Assembly: GCA_000733355.1 (NCBI GenBank)
Contig: JNVV01000002.1
Coordinates: 1,591,590-1,655,589, forward strand
Origin: Falciphora oryzae
Lineage: Eukaryota; Ascomycota; Sordariomycetes; Magnaporthales; Magnaporthaceae
Direction: 5' to 3'
Length of the DNA: 64,000 nt
A program made the translations under genes and the position numbers. The notes beneath the pieces were generated by a model, which was not told the origin of the DNA, made no database searches, and saw nothing but the letters and a program-made list of their open reading frames with translations. This document shows, piece by piece, positions 54,347 through 64,000 of this stretch (position 1 is its first letter; each line of letters starts with the position of its first letter).

Positions 54347-55445
54347 AGGATTTCCTCTTTATTCTCACGGGCGGTGGCGGCGGCGTGATTTGGTCTTGGC
54401 AGCACATGCTGATCGAGATCCCCTTTTCACCCACTTCATTCTTTTTCTTCCGTGTTCTTTTTTTCTGGTGTTTCAGGGCGGGAGTACGGAGCAGGTTGTC
54501 CTGGAAAGGTCCGGCTAATTTGATATTCATCGACTATCGATGGGGACAAGCCGCAGTGTTGCTGGTTACCCTCCCTTCTCTCTTTTTTTTTTTTTTTTCA
54601 CTCGCCCTCTTCTATCTATCATCTGCTGTTTAAACTCGATCCCAGAGTCAGGGGCTATCTCCTTTGTACTTCTACCACCTCAAACACGGCCCTTACACAT
54701 TTAATTCACCATGAGCCACGTCGCTATCTTCCTATGATTTCTCGAGTGCCACCAGGGACTTACTTTTATGTTGATTCGTCATCCGGCCTGTTCTTGTGCG
54801 AGGTGAGTGGCGTTGATGTTCGACTGTCTACGATGAAGGTTATGCGTGCAATTGGCTCTTATGTAAGCTTGCTATTGAATGTGCCTAGGTATGGGAGGAT
54901 GTAATGGGTGCGACTCGCAAAAGGGCTTGGGCGTGTTGCAATAACTGGAGAAGTAGGGGGTTATGGGCCACGAGACGTAGCAATAAATAAACGGATAGTT
55001 CACATCGATTGGCTAAAGCAGCCAGAGAACACCTAGGTACTGAGAATGAATACGAATTCGAATGCCACCCTGTACTCCTCAAGACATCTCTCTATAGCTA
55101 CCATCTATAATACAGCCAAAACCCTGCTCTCAGACAGCCCCGCGATCTTCGTACGTCGCGGGCGAGCTCCTTGGGCCAAACGCCATGCTATGCGAGAAAA
55201 GAAAAAAAAGGCTCTAACTGGAATCTCTGTGTCGATGTAATAAAGTAGTAAGGGAGAAGAAGGAGGAAACAAAAAAAAAAAAAAAAAAAAAGAGAGAAGC
55301 AATATGGATGAGAGAAGCGGCAGCTGTCCAATCTGACGTCGCATTGATCAGCCAGAGGGACCAGGCCAGACAGAGTGACTGCTTTGGTTTGCAGTCATGG
55401 CAGTCCTGGACTCGCAAGCAAAGCCTTTGTTTCCATCCTTGTTGT
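54347..55445. other. 1.1-kb intergenic region, convergent SRC1 / sucrose transporter
   Basis: T- and A-rich homopolymers (T-run ending at 54599; A21 at 55271-55291), CCTAGGTA motifs at 54890 and 55030, and no supportable gene. Confidence 0.4.
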
Positions 55446-57824
55446 CTACAGGTATTTGAGCTTCTTGGTGGCGTGGGCGGCGCCGACGGCACTGATGGCC
55501 CCAATGAACAGGCACACGGCGATGGCGTTGGGGCCGTCGGTTCGGTTGTGCTCCGACGGGTGCGCGCCCGACAGCTCCGGGCTCTTGCCGGGCTCGAGCA
55601 CGGCGAAGACGAGGGTGCTGATGAGGGTGCTCACGAACTGCGGGAGGGTGACGTAGATGTTCAGGATGCCAAAGTAAATGCCGCTGAGCTCGCCGCCACC
55701 ACCGGCGCCAGGCGCTGCCGTCGCCGCCACGGGATCGTCGGAGCCGGGCCTGGCCGGCAGCTGCCCAAACTCGAGCGATGACGTGCTGAGCCTGCGGTAG
55801 CTCCCGCCGCCGCCGCCGCCCTCACTGAGGCGGTTGACCTCGACGCCCAAGAGCGCCGTCGGTGCCCACATCGAGATCGTCCAGGGGATGCCGCATAGGG
55901 CGACTAGGGCCGTGGCGAAGCGGAAGGAGGCGGCAAACGGGGCCAGCGACATGGCGGCGGCGAACATCAAGTGGGCGCAGATCCAGACGCTCAGCAGGTC
56001 GGGCCTGGAGCGGCTGAAGCGGGCCAGGAAGTGGGCGAGGTTGGGGTAGCGGCGGTGCAGGATGGCGAGGGGGCCCTGCTCCTGCTGCGAGGAGGCGCCG
56101 GGCAGGGACGGGTCAGGGACGCTGGCGTCGCTGTCGTCTGGGCTCCGCACCAGGAGCGGCAGGATCCACGCGCCTAGGACTGTGATGAAGGAGTATACGG
56201 TGAGGGCGGAGCTGCCGATGCGCCCCATGTCGCCAAGCGCGTCTTTGCTGTCCTTTGCATCCGCGGGCACGTCGTAGCGGAAGTACGTCTCTCCAACCCA
56301 TGTGCTGCTCTGGAGTGAGGGCAAGTAACGACCGGAGTCAGCCAAATAGCTCAGGGCATGCAAGACAACGATGAGGAGAGGCACAGCGAGAGAAAGGACC
56401 TACGTAGATCAGGAAGGGATACCAGCCGATCCAGGACCAGAAGACGGCCCAGCAGATACCACGGATCCTAGGTGGCAGGGCAAGTAGGGTGCTCCAGATT
56501 TGCCAGAAGACCTTGAATCGCTGGGGCGAGCCCGAGTGGCGGGGGTCAGGCGCCGGCGCTACGAGCACGCGCTCCGAGACGGCCCAGCAGGTGATTCCCG
56601 AAGTGGCCAGGATGCCGGCGGCAGCGATCAGGGTGAGCTTCTTGAACTGAGTGTCCCCGAGCCCCGGGCCCAGCACGCTAACTAAATCAATAGCGCCAGC
56701 GCCGTAGCCCAGGATGTGCCCGATAGAACCCATACGTCCGTGCCAAGCAGCGCCCGATTGTTGTTTTTGCATGGGTAGAGTGTCGACCATCAGGGAGCGC
56801 GAGCAGGACATGACGGCGTTGATGGCGAAATCTGTCACATAGAGGGCCAAGACGGCCAGTGCCATGGTTAAGAAGCGCCCCGGGCCGCCTCCTGACGCGT
56901 TAGCGGCCGCGGCGGCACTGTCGGCGTGGGTCGAGGGTGGCGGCACGTAGACAAACATGCCGACGATTTCCCTGGTGAAACCTAGGATCAACAGGCCCAG
57001 TGCGACAATAACGGAACAAACGGCGATAAAAGGTCGACGCCTGCCCCATTCCGACTTTGAATTATCAGACACCACGCCCACAATGGGCTGGACGATAAGC
57101 CCCGACAGGGGCCCCGCGAGCCAGACCATCGAGGTCTGCCCCTTGGTCAGGCCCAGAGATAGCAGGTACGGCGTGCAGTCTAGGTAGGCAAGGTTAGGCG
57201 CAGGAAGAAGCGCTCAGGGCAGAAGAGGCACTTACACGTCATCTCGACTCCCCAGGTGAAGCTGCCGTCACAGCCGCAAAGAAACAGACATCAGTCCGTG
57301 GCCCGGACATGGGAGAGAGAGAGAAAGGATGTGGAGAGCGAGACTCACGAAACTCCAATAGCATTGCACGTCAGCAGGGCCATGCGCACCGTCTCGGAGC
57401 CGCCCTTGACGGCGGCTCTGCCCGTCCATGTTGACATGTCCTCGTCCTGCTGGACCGCGTTATCGTTACTCTGCAGAAGCCCGGCCTGGTCCTCGTGGTG
57501 CCCGTGGTCGTAGTCGTCGTCGTCGCGGCCGCCGATGAAAGTGGTGGTTTCGGGCTCGGGGCTGTCGCTCCGTGGTGCAGCGGGGGCGTCGTCGCTATCG
57601 TGGGGTGCGTGGCCGTGGCGCCTGCTCCCGCTCGCCCTCCGACCGAGGTCAGCGGGCGCGCCGGCCTCTCCCCGGGCGGCTGGCGGCTGGTCTGGGCTCC
57701 CGACCGGGCTTGGATCTTGGCGGGCACGTCTGTCAACACTGTCGTCGCTTGTGGTCGCGGCGGACGCATCTGCTGGCTCGGCCGCTGGGGCTGCGGCGCC
57801 GTCGCGGGTGTTCGGAGACGACAT
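55446..57824 (-). CDS. GPH-type sucrose/alpha-glucoside:proton symporter (SUT-like)
   Basis: Four exons on the minus strand: 57824-57349, 57261-57236 (26 nt), 57179-56404 and 56309-55446, giving about 713 aa. A 130-residue hydrophilic, acidic N-terminus precedes about twelve membrane spans. Exon 2 encodes FTWGVEMT, the first-span signature of SUT proteins, and exon 3 continues YCTPYLLSLGLTKG. The diagnostic GRRRPFI loop lies after SDNSKSEW. WSWIGWYPFLIY then joins to STWVGETYF in exon 4. The C-terminal half has a long central loop and a Gly-rich insertion. These are plasma-membrane proton symporters for sucrose, maltose or related glucosides, as in fission yeast Sut1 and plant SUTs. The substrate cannot be fixed from sequence. 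Confidence 0.87.
57236..57261 (-). other. 26-nt coding microexon of the sucrose transporter
   Basis: Bounded by CAG and GTAAGT on the minus strand, phase 2 in and phase 1 out. Skipping it would shift the reading frame. Confidence 0.75.
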
Positions 57825-58701
57825 GGTTTCCGCTGCGGCGCCGTCGTCTGGAGGGCGCTGATGCGAGATGTCCTTACCGGAGATTCAGGATGGCGGGCCA
57901 CAATTGCCTTTGTGAGAGGCAAGTATGGCCGTCGGGTAGCACAGACCGAGCACGCGGGCGCACAAGGTCGAACAAGGTTGGCCCGGGATGCGAGCTGTTG
58001 CGCTTGGTGGTTATACTTTTCGGCTGAACAGCGATTCGACGCGCCCGAGTCTGGCAGGTGCCGGCTGGCGTAGTACAGGGTAGACTGGACTGTGGTGACG
58101 CGAAGATATGATAGGATAACAAGCATGAGAGAGCGCAAAGAATTGAATTGAAGGCTGGTCAGAAACGGAAAACCAGATATGGGGGCAGCGCGGCCTCGGC
58201 TCGACGCATCGTGGCGGCGGTGGCCATTCGATGCGCTCCAATCCCCGAGATAGGGGTATCAAACGGTATCAACCCATTGATTGCGCGGAGCTACCTAATA
58301 TTACGTACATGCCAACTTGGCCATGCTCACACGGGGAGCGCGATGGAAGCGACAGGGGGGCCAAATACCGCATCGCATATTCTCGTGTCGTAATGATTAG
58401 GTAGCCAAGTAAGAATGTCGCTGCCGTCGTCCACTTGTGATGTGTCGAATCGAGGGCGTCTGGCCGTCTTGTCGGCGGGTGTCTTTCTTGTCTTTCAATT
58501 CTGAGCGAGGGCAAGACGCTAGAGGGAAGGAGGATATGCACCTGCCCACTTAGGAACCAATTTCTACATGATATTGTATTTTCGATAATAAATAAGACAG
58601 AGCAGCGATTAAGAGGTATCTGGATATGGAAACTAAAACTATCCCCGGAAAAGGATGAAAAGAAAATGTGGAGGACGAAAGACGCAATTGAAATAGACAG
58701 A
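57825..58701. other. promoter region of the sucrose transporter and spacer to U6
   Basis: About 880 bp with no gene recognised. Overlapping ORFs near 57871-58138 are extensions of shadow frames of transporter exon 1. Confidence 0.4.
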
Positions 58702-58711
58702 AAAAAAAAAG

Positions 58712-58743
58712 GATGTCCCGGGGCGGACTCGAATCCGGGGCCC
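58712..58743 (-). promoter_or_regulatory. B-box-like element just downstream of U6
   Basis: On the minus strand the U6 terminator T7 is followed by GGGCCCCGGATTCGAGTCC and a GC-rich tail, then a second T10 run (58702-58711). GATTCGAGTCC matches the TFIIIC B-box consensus GGTTCGANNCC at all but one position. Confidence 0.55.
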
Positions 58744-58845
58744 AAAAAAATGTTGAGCTTCTCTTTGATTGAGCGTGTCATCCTTAGTGCAGGGGCCATG
58801 CTAATCTTCTCTGTATCGTTTCAAATTGACCAAATGCCCGAAGGC
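58744..58845 (-). ncRNA. U6 spliceosomal snRNA
   Basis: Read on the minus strand from 58845. The 5' stem-loop is GCC-TTCG-GGC, then ATTTGGTCAATTTGAAACG, the universally conserved ATACAGAGA box, AGATTAGCATGGCCCCTGC with the AGC triad, then ACTAAGGATGACACG and the 3' domain, ending in T7 at 58750-58744. The length of about 100 nt fits fungal U6. Unlike fission-yeast U6, the gene has no intron. RNA polymerase III features are an upstream TATA, a terminal T-run and a downstream B-box-like site. It base-pairs with U4, then with U2 and the 5' splice site to form the catalytic core of the spliceosome. The exact 5' end is inferred from the stem. Confidence 0.93.
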
Positions 58846-58867
58846 GAAGGCAATACCAAGCACAAGA

Positions 58868-58875
58868 CTTATATC
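58868..58875 (-). promoter_or_regulatory. TATA box of the U6 gene
   Basis: GATATAAG on the minus strand, about 25-30 bp before the predicted U6 5' end, the standard distance for polymerase III TFIIIB placement. Confidence 0.7.
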
Positions 58876-59060
58876 GCCACTGCAGTCAGCTAATTTGCGG
58901 GTCCCGACCCACTTCTTCTTTCCACCATCCCAGGCCATTTACAACAACCAACGGCCAATATAATTCACAACAACTGTGTTTCAGTCTCTACTCTGCGTAC
59001 AAACTCGGTTACCTTTCTACCCAGCAATGGAATGTCGACATCCGGACAAAACGGCCTCCC

Positions 59061-60820
59061 TCAGCCGTCAGTGGGCGTAACTTGGACCCTCATGCGCTTC
59101 AGCTGAAAATCCCCCAAAGCCCATCTTCCCGTCGTCCGCGTCGCCCTGCTCTCCTGATATTGCTGCTCGATAACCTCGAGGCTTTTGCCCTTAGTTTCGA
59201 ACATGAAGGCGGCGCACACGAGGGTGCAGAAAAGCGTCGAAAAACCAAAGAAATAGTATGCTCCGAACGTCGACTTGGCCAGCAGCATTGGCGTTGTGAG
59301 CGCAATCAAATAGTTGGCAAGCTATGCGTGTCAGCCGGCAGTCTTTTTGGGTTCTTTCTCGTTGATATTCGTCTTCCACCGACTCACCCAGTTAGAGCTT
59401 TGGGCCAGGGCGCTCGCGCTACTGCGTGTCTTGCGTGGCAGGCTCTCGACGAGGAATGTGCGCAAGCCGATGGACCACTGACAATTATGCCTGTGCGTCA
59501 GCTTTTGATGAAACGTAGGTATGAAAGATCAACAACCTACCGTCACGCTAAAAGTGACAGCAAAGAGGTAGATGGTCACAATGACCACCCACCTACCCGC
59601 TCCACCCCCTGGCTGGACTTGGCCCGCGGCGTATAGTGAGCCCATGATCAGCATCTCTGCCGTTATGAGGGAGCCTCCCACGAGTGTCGACGTCCGGCGC
59701 CCCCACTTGTCCGCCCACAGCGTCGCCGGCACTGTCACGGCCATGATGACGAGGGCCGACACTCCCGAAGCCAAAAAGGAGGCCTGCTCCGATGTCAAGC
59801 CCGCGAGCCTGAAAAGCGTGGGGGCGTAATACAGGACGCCATCGATGCCGCTAAATTGCTGGAAGGCCATAATGAAGCAGCCAAACGCCGTGCGCGCCCT
59901 GAATGGCCGCGAAAAGGCGTGTCCGAACCCGCTCAGCATGTGCTTTACGTCCTCACCCAGCGTCGTTCCCCGCCCGCCGCCGCCCTCAGCATCGTGGGGA
60001 ACCACGGAGTCCGCCGGGTCTGGTGGCGTCAGCATCTCATCGCGCTCGGCCTCGTCCAGCCCCAGGCTCGCCACCACAGCGCGGGCTTCGTCCGTTCGGC
60101 CCTGCGACACGAGCCAGCGGGGTGATGGCGGGACGAGGGCGACGGTGGCCGAGAAGAGGAACCCGAGGAGCGAGCCGACGGCCAGGGGCAGGCGCCACGC
60201 CAGGCTCGACCCCTGGATCGTGGCTCCCGTGCCATAGCAGGTGAAGAAGCCGGTGACGATGCCCAGCGTGATGAGGAACTGGGGTAGCGCCGAGAGGCTT
60301 CCGCGGACACGCGGCGGCGAGATCTCGGCCACGTAAACGTAAACGGTACTGAGGAAGAGGCCCTCCCCCACGCCCTTGATAAGCCGACCCAGGATGAAAA
60401 CGCCGAGGTAGGTCGAGCCGCATTCGATGGCGGCACCGACAGCGTACGTGCAGCCCCCGATGGCGATCAGGCGGGTCCGGCCGTATCGGTCGGCCAGCAC
60501 GCCGGCCAACATGGCGGTCAGGGCGCCGGGGAGGAGAATGGAAGAGACGACGACGCCGTGCAGCGTCGCGGAAAGCGGGCCAAAGGTGGCGTTGAAGGCC
60601 GACATGGTGGTCACGGGACCTATCGAGCCCGTATCGAGACTGAGGCAATTCACAGGCAAAGCCTAGGTTAGCTTTTCGTGCCGGGTTTACCCCTGCGGCT
60701 ACCCAGGGGCGCGGCTTGGGGGAGGGTATGGTGGCTCACGTACCCAAATAGCATCGCAACGCACGAGACGATCAAGCTCGCCGTCGCATAGAGTGGAACC
60801 TCGAAGAGAGGTTTGGCCAT
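59061..60820 (-). CDS. MFS sugar transporter (sugar porter family)
   Basis: Four exons on the minus strand: 60820-60744, 60639-59541, 59477-59388 and 59321-59061, giving about 508 aa. The first span joins across intron 1 to give MLFGLDTGSIGPVTTMSAFN. The sugar-porter signatures are present: GVLADRYGRTRLI in loop 2-3, PSPRWLVSQGRTDEAR in place of PESPRWL, QQFSGIDGVLYYAPTLF in span 7, and FETKGKSLEVIEQQYQE after span 12. Twelve membrane spans can be traced. It probably takes up hexoses or a disaccharide at the plasma membrane; specificity is unknown. It lies between U6 and the divergent protease gene. The exon 2/3 join (FSVT to WSIGL) is the least certain boundary. Confidence 0.87.
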
Positions 60821-61854
60821 TTTGCAATGGATATCTTTCCGCAGGCTGCGGACACTCGGCCGGGTCTGGCGTTATCCCTCCGTGGGATCAACAACAATAG
60901 TGATTCCGATGGTTTTATACTCCGAAATGCTGTGACGTGCAAATACTCGAAAAGGCCCGAATGCGCAGCTCCGGCGGTTCAGCTTTCGGGTCCAGACCCA
61001 AGAACCAAACCCAAACAAGAGACTCCGACGGTGGATTGCGCTGCTGGGCAGGGCGGCGGCGGCATGCATCGACGACGGCCGTATTGTAGCGGTCGGGCGA
61101 GTTGGTCAGCAATGCATGGTCACAGCATTTTTCGATCAAGCCCAGAGATTGGCTGTTGTGGGATCTGGGCGGGTGCAATCCTGGGCGGGTGCAATCCTCG
61201 CGATTTCCTGTTAGGGCAGCTCCGGTGGAGTTGAAGACGGTGCTGTGGTGGTGCCCCGCCGCCCATCGTTGCTGCTCGGATTTCATTTCACCCCCTTCAC
61301 TTCCCCTGGGTCGTCGGGAGCCCCTTCTCGTCGTATCGAACTCTTCTTTCCCGTATGCATGCAGGTCAGCACATAGGTAGGTACGCATAACCCATCGCCC
61401 TATACGCTGGGCCGTAGCCGGCTGGCCACCCACGCCCTCAGTCCTTTGCCGCGAACCCGGCAGGCAGGCTTAGATCTTTTGGGCAGGTGGTGATGATGGG
61501 GCGATGCAACATGGCCATCACAGCACCCCGGCCCTCACACAGGCCACCCTCCCATTTTGGCCGACTCGTGGTGCGCGCAGTGGAGAGCCCCGCTAGTCTA
61601 CCACCCACGTACCTGTCGACGGTGTAGTAGCCCACTCTCGCATCATCCCCATTATCTTGCTCGATATCGCGCACTTCGTCGCCCCCTGGCCGTATTTTGG
61701 TCCGCGCAGGTTTGTGCCCACGATATGCCGCGCACTGCAGGCCTATAAGACGACGAGGGGGCGCCGTCGGGGAGAGGGGTGCCTACTTGCGGCCTTCAGC
61801 CCACGCTGCGCCAGCCCGAGTCCCCCCTCCTCCTCGCCGCCCGCACCTGTCGTC
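60821..61854. promoter_or_regulatory. divergent promoter region MFS transporter / subtilase
   Basis: About 1 kb. Holds a 16-bp tandem duplication (next entry) and a TAGGTAGGTA stretch near 61374-61383. No TATA box assigned. Confidence 0.4.
61165..61196 (+). repeat. 16-bp perfect tandem duplication CTGGGCGGGTGCAATC x2
   Basis: Two exact head-to-tail copies in the divergent promoter region. Confidence 0.85.
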
Positions 61855-64000
61855 ATGGTTCACTGGAGATTCGCTCTGGGCACTGCCCTCGTTGCGGCCT
61901 CTACTTCAGCAAAGCCCGTCGCTCGCCGTGGCGAGGCTCCGCCAGCCGTGCCGCCCCTCGAAGAACATGTTGTTGTCCCGGGCGCATACATCGCCGAGCT
62001 GGCTGATGAGGTGGGTCTTCAGCTGGACGGGAAGAAGGCATGCCCGCTCGCGGGGCTGACATGTTGAGCATGCAGGACACCGGAAGGTTCCTCGATCACG
62101 TCGAAAATAAGGCGGGTCTTGGGAATGTGACGGAGCGCTTCAGATTCGCGTCGCGCGCTTTCAAGGGCGTGTCCTTTCACCTGGCCAGTCCCGACGGGCC
62201 CGAGGAGAGCGCCGAGGCCAAGTTCCGGCGCATCAGCGAGCTGCCCCAAGTAAAGAACCTCTGGCCAGTCACCATGGTGCCCATGCCCAAGCCTGTCGTG
62301 CACTGGACCGCCGCCGGCACGCCCCTGGCCGACGTGCACCGACGTGCCGCGGCTGCCGTCAAGGGCAGCTTCGCCCCGCACGTCCAGACGCAGGTCGATC
62401 GGCTGCAAGCCGAGGGTTTCACGGGCAAGGGTCTTCGCATCGGCATCGTCGACACGGGCGTCGACTATACTCACCCAGCCCTGGGCGGCTGCTTTGGCCC
62501 CGGCTGCCTGGTCGAGTATGGGGCTGACATGGTCGGCGACAAGTACAATGGCGCCAACACGCCTGTGCCTGACGCCGATCCCATGGACACCTGCGTCGGC
62601 CACGGCACCCACGTCGCGGGCATCATCGCTGCTAAGGAGAACCCGCTTGGGTTCCGCGGGGCTGCCCCGGGCGCCAAGCTTGGCATGTACCGCGTTTTTG
62701 GCTGCACGGGCGGCTCGGGCAACGACGTGATCCTGCAGGCCACTCTCCGCGCCTTCGAGGACGGGAGCGACATCATCACGGGCTCGCTAGGCCGCCCGGT
62801 CGGCTGGGCCAACGACCCCATGTCTTTGGCCGTGTCGCGCATTGTCGAGCTCGGCGTGCCTTGCACCTTTGCCGTCGGTAATACGGTGGGCGGTGCCGAA
62901 GGTATTTTCGGCGTCGCCGCCCCGTCGACCGGCCCGGGCGTCATGGGCATCACGTCATTTGAGAATTCGGACAATCCGACCTACGATAGCGCCACGGGCA
63001 GGTATTCGTCCCAGCCTAACCCCGTCGAGGGCGGCTTGGTGAGCATCTTTGGGCTCTGGGGCTCGACCTTCGAGCTGACCATGAAGCCTCAGTTTGGTGC
63101 ACCGGGCGGGAGCATTATATCGACCATGCCTGTGTCCATGGGAAGCTACGCGGTGCAGAGTGGCACTTCGATGGCGACTCCCCTGGCGGCCGGTATCGTC
63201 GCCTTGATCATGGAGGCCCGCGGCACCAGGGACAGCGCCCTGATCACACGGCTCCTTTCGGCGACGGCTAAGCCAAATTTTGGATACGATATCGACGAAA
63301 CGGGCAGCAAACGCACGCCCGGACTCTCTCCGGTGCCTAAGCAGGGCGCGGGACTCATGCAAGCTTACGACGCAGTGCATGCGACGACACTGCTCAGTGT
63401 GCCTGCCTTGGAGCTGATGGACAAGGCCCGCTTCAAGCCCGACGTCTCTTTCACTGTCACCAACCTGGGTAACTCGCCTGTGACGTACAACCTCTCACAC
63501 GTCCCCGCCCTCATGGCCTCGACGCTCGCCCCGGTGTACCGCTTGTCGAGCCCAGACCTGTACCCGTACTATGCGACGCTCAAGTTCCAGGCCCAGAGCG
63601 TGACGATAGAGCCTAACTCGAGCGCCGAGGTCTATCTCACCGTCTCGCCGCCCACACAGCTTGCCGAAAATCTCCTTCCTTTTTACTCGGGCTGGGTCGT
63701 CCTCAACGGCACTGATGCCGCCGGTGGCCGGTCTTCATCGCTTTCACTCCCCTACTTTGGGACCACGGCTTCCATGGTAGACATGAAGGTGCTGGCGTCG
63801 GACCGCATCTGGCTCTCGCGTAGCGATGACGCTCGTCTCCCGCAAGTCGCAGATGGCACCACCTTTCAGCTGCCCGCCCCGGCCAACCATTCCGAGTGGG
63901 CGCAGCCGGTGCTTAACGGCTCCGTGACAGCTCTCCCCGCCGGCGTTATGCCTGTGACGTGGACGTGGGTGGTGCTGGGCAGCAAGGAGGTGCGGATCGA
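61855..64000 (+). CDS. secreted subtilisin-like serine protease (peptidase S8), 3' end beyond window
   Basis: Exon 1 is 61855-62010 and exon 2 runs from 62076 to the window edge without a stop (intron GTGGGT..GCAG). About 693 residues are visible. The N-terminus (MVHWRFALGTALVAASTSAKP) is a signal peptide, followed by an I9-like propeptide (about 40-140). The S8 domain has all catalytic residues: Asp178 in IVDTGVDYTHP, His228 in GHGTHVAG and Ser417 in SGTSMATPLAAG. The oxyanion-side motif is FAVGN. A protease-associated insertion (GRYSSQPNPVEGG) sits before the Ser. After about residue 510 an Fn3-like beta domain begins (VSFTVTNLGNSPVTYNLSH) with several N-glycosylation sequons. It resembles large 'minor extracellular protease Vpr' type fungal subtilases, which digest external protein. 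Confidence 0.88.

Noticed and set aside
57825..58138. Alternative upstream start for the sucrose transporter
   Set aside because: The frame of exon 1 does not extend conserved sequence upstream of 57824; the longer overlapping ORF is in another frame.
58712..58743. A complete tRNA gene next to U6
   Set aside because: Only a T-arm-like segment is present. No D-arm, anticodon arm or acceptor partner precedes it, since U6 occupies that sequence.

Overview
The window is nuclear DNA from a filamentous ascomycete (Pezizomycotina), most likely a sordariomycete. The reasons are short introns of 63 to 236 nt with GT..AG ends and CTAAC-like branch points, GC-rich third codon positions, single genes separated by CT-rich leaders, and protein families typical of that group (NUC-1-type bHLH factor, Mph1, Heh/Src1 with an MSC domain, and the family usually mislabelled 'clf1'). 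No bacterial operon, CRISPR array, transposase or clear mobile element was seen.

Layout. 1-16 kb holds housekeeping genes: the 3' end of an unknown gene (+), SEC66 (-), NPL4 (+), FRS2 (-), a DUF1746 membrane protein (+), RCL1 (-), a mitochondrial PPR-like protein (+), a G-patch/DUF4187 protein (-) and a mitochondrial RidA protein (-). 17-20 kb is PMT4 (+). 20-26 kb is gene-poor, with one orphan ORF (-) and one small Cys-rich ORF (+). 26-37 kb has a C2H2 zinc-finger factor (+), then the divergent pair MPH1 (-) and MEX67 (+). 36.6-40.8 kb has no supportable gene. 41-54 kb has a single-pass membrane protein with a propeller-like ectodomain (+), a NUC-1-like phosphate regulator (+), an Hsp20 chaperone (+) and the inner-nuclear-membrane protein SRC1/HEH (+). 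55-64 kb has a GPH-type sucrose/alpha-glucoside transporter (-), a U6 snRNA gene (-), an MFS sugar transporter (-) and a secreted subtilisin-like protease (+) cut by the window edge.

The genes do not form one pathway. Several share broad themes: ER translocation and O-mannosylation (SEC66, PMT4), ubiquitin-dependent protein handling (NPL4, perhaps the DUF1746 protein), RNA biology (FRS2, RCL1, U6, MEX67, PPR, G-patch), and nutrient acquisition at the right end (two sugar transporters and an exported protease). I did not find a convincing undescribed multi-gene system. The most interesting signals are at gene-architecture scale: a U6 gene followed directly by a B-box-like element between two T-runs, an SRC1 intron whose retention would give a one-membrane-span isoform, coding microexons of 14 and 26 nt, a GC-AG intron, two stop-free 63-nt introns in one gene, an A27 leader beside a start codon, and a C23 run inside a MEX67 intron.

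All exon boundaries were read by eye from splice signals, frame and family fit. None is confirmed by transcripts.
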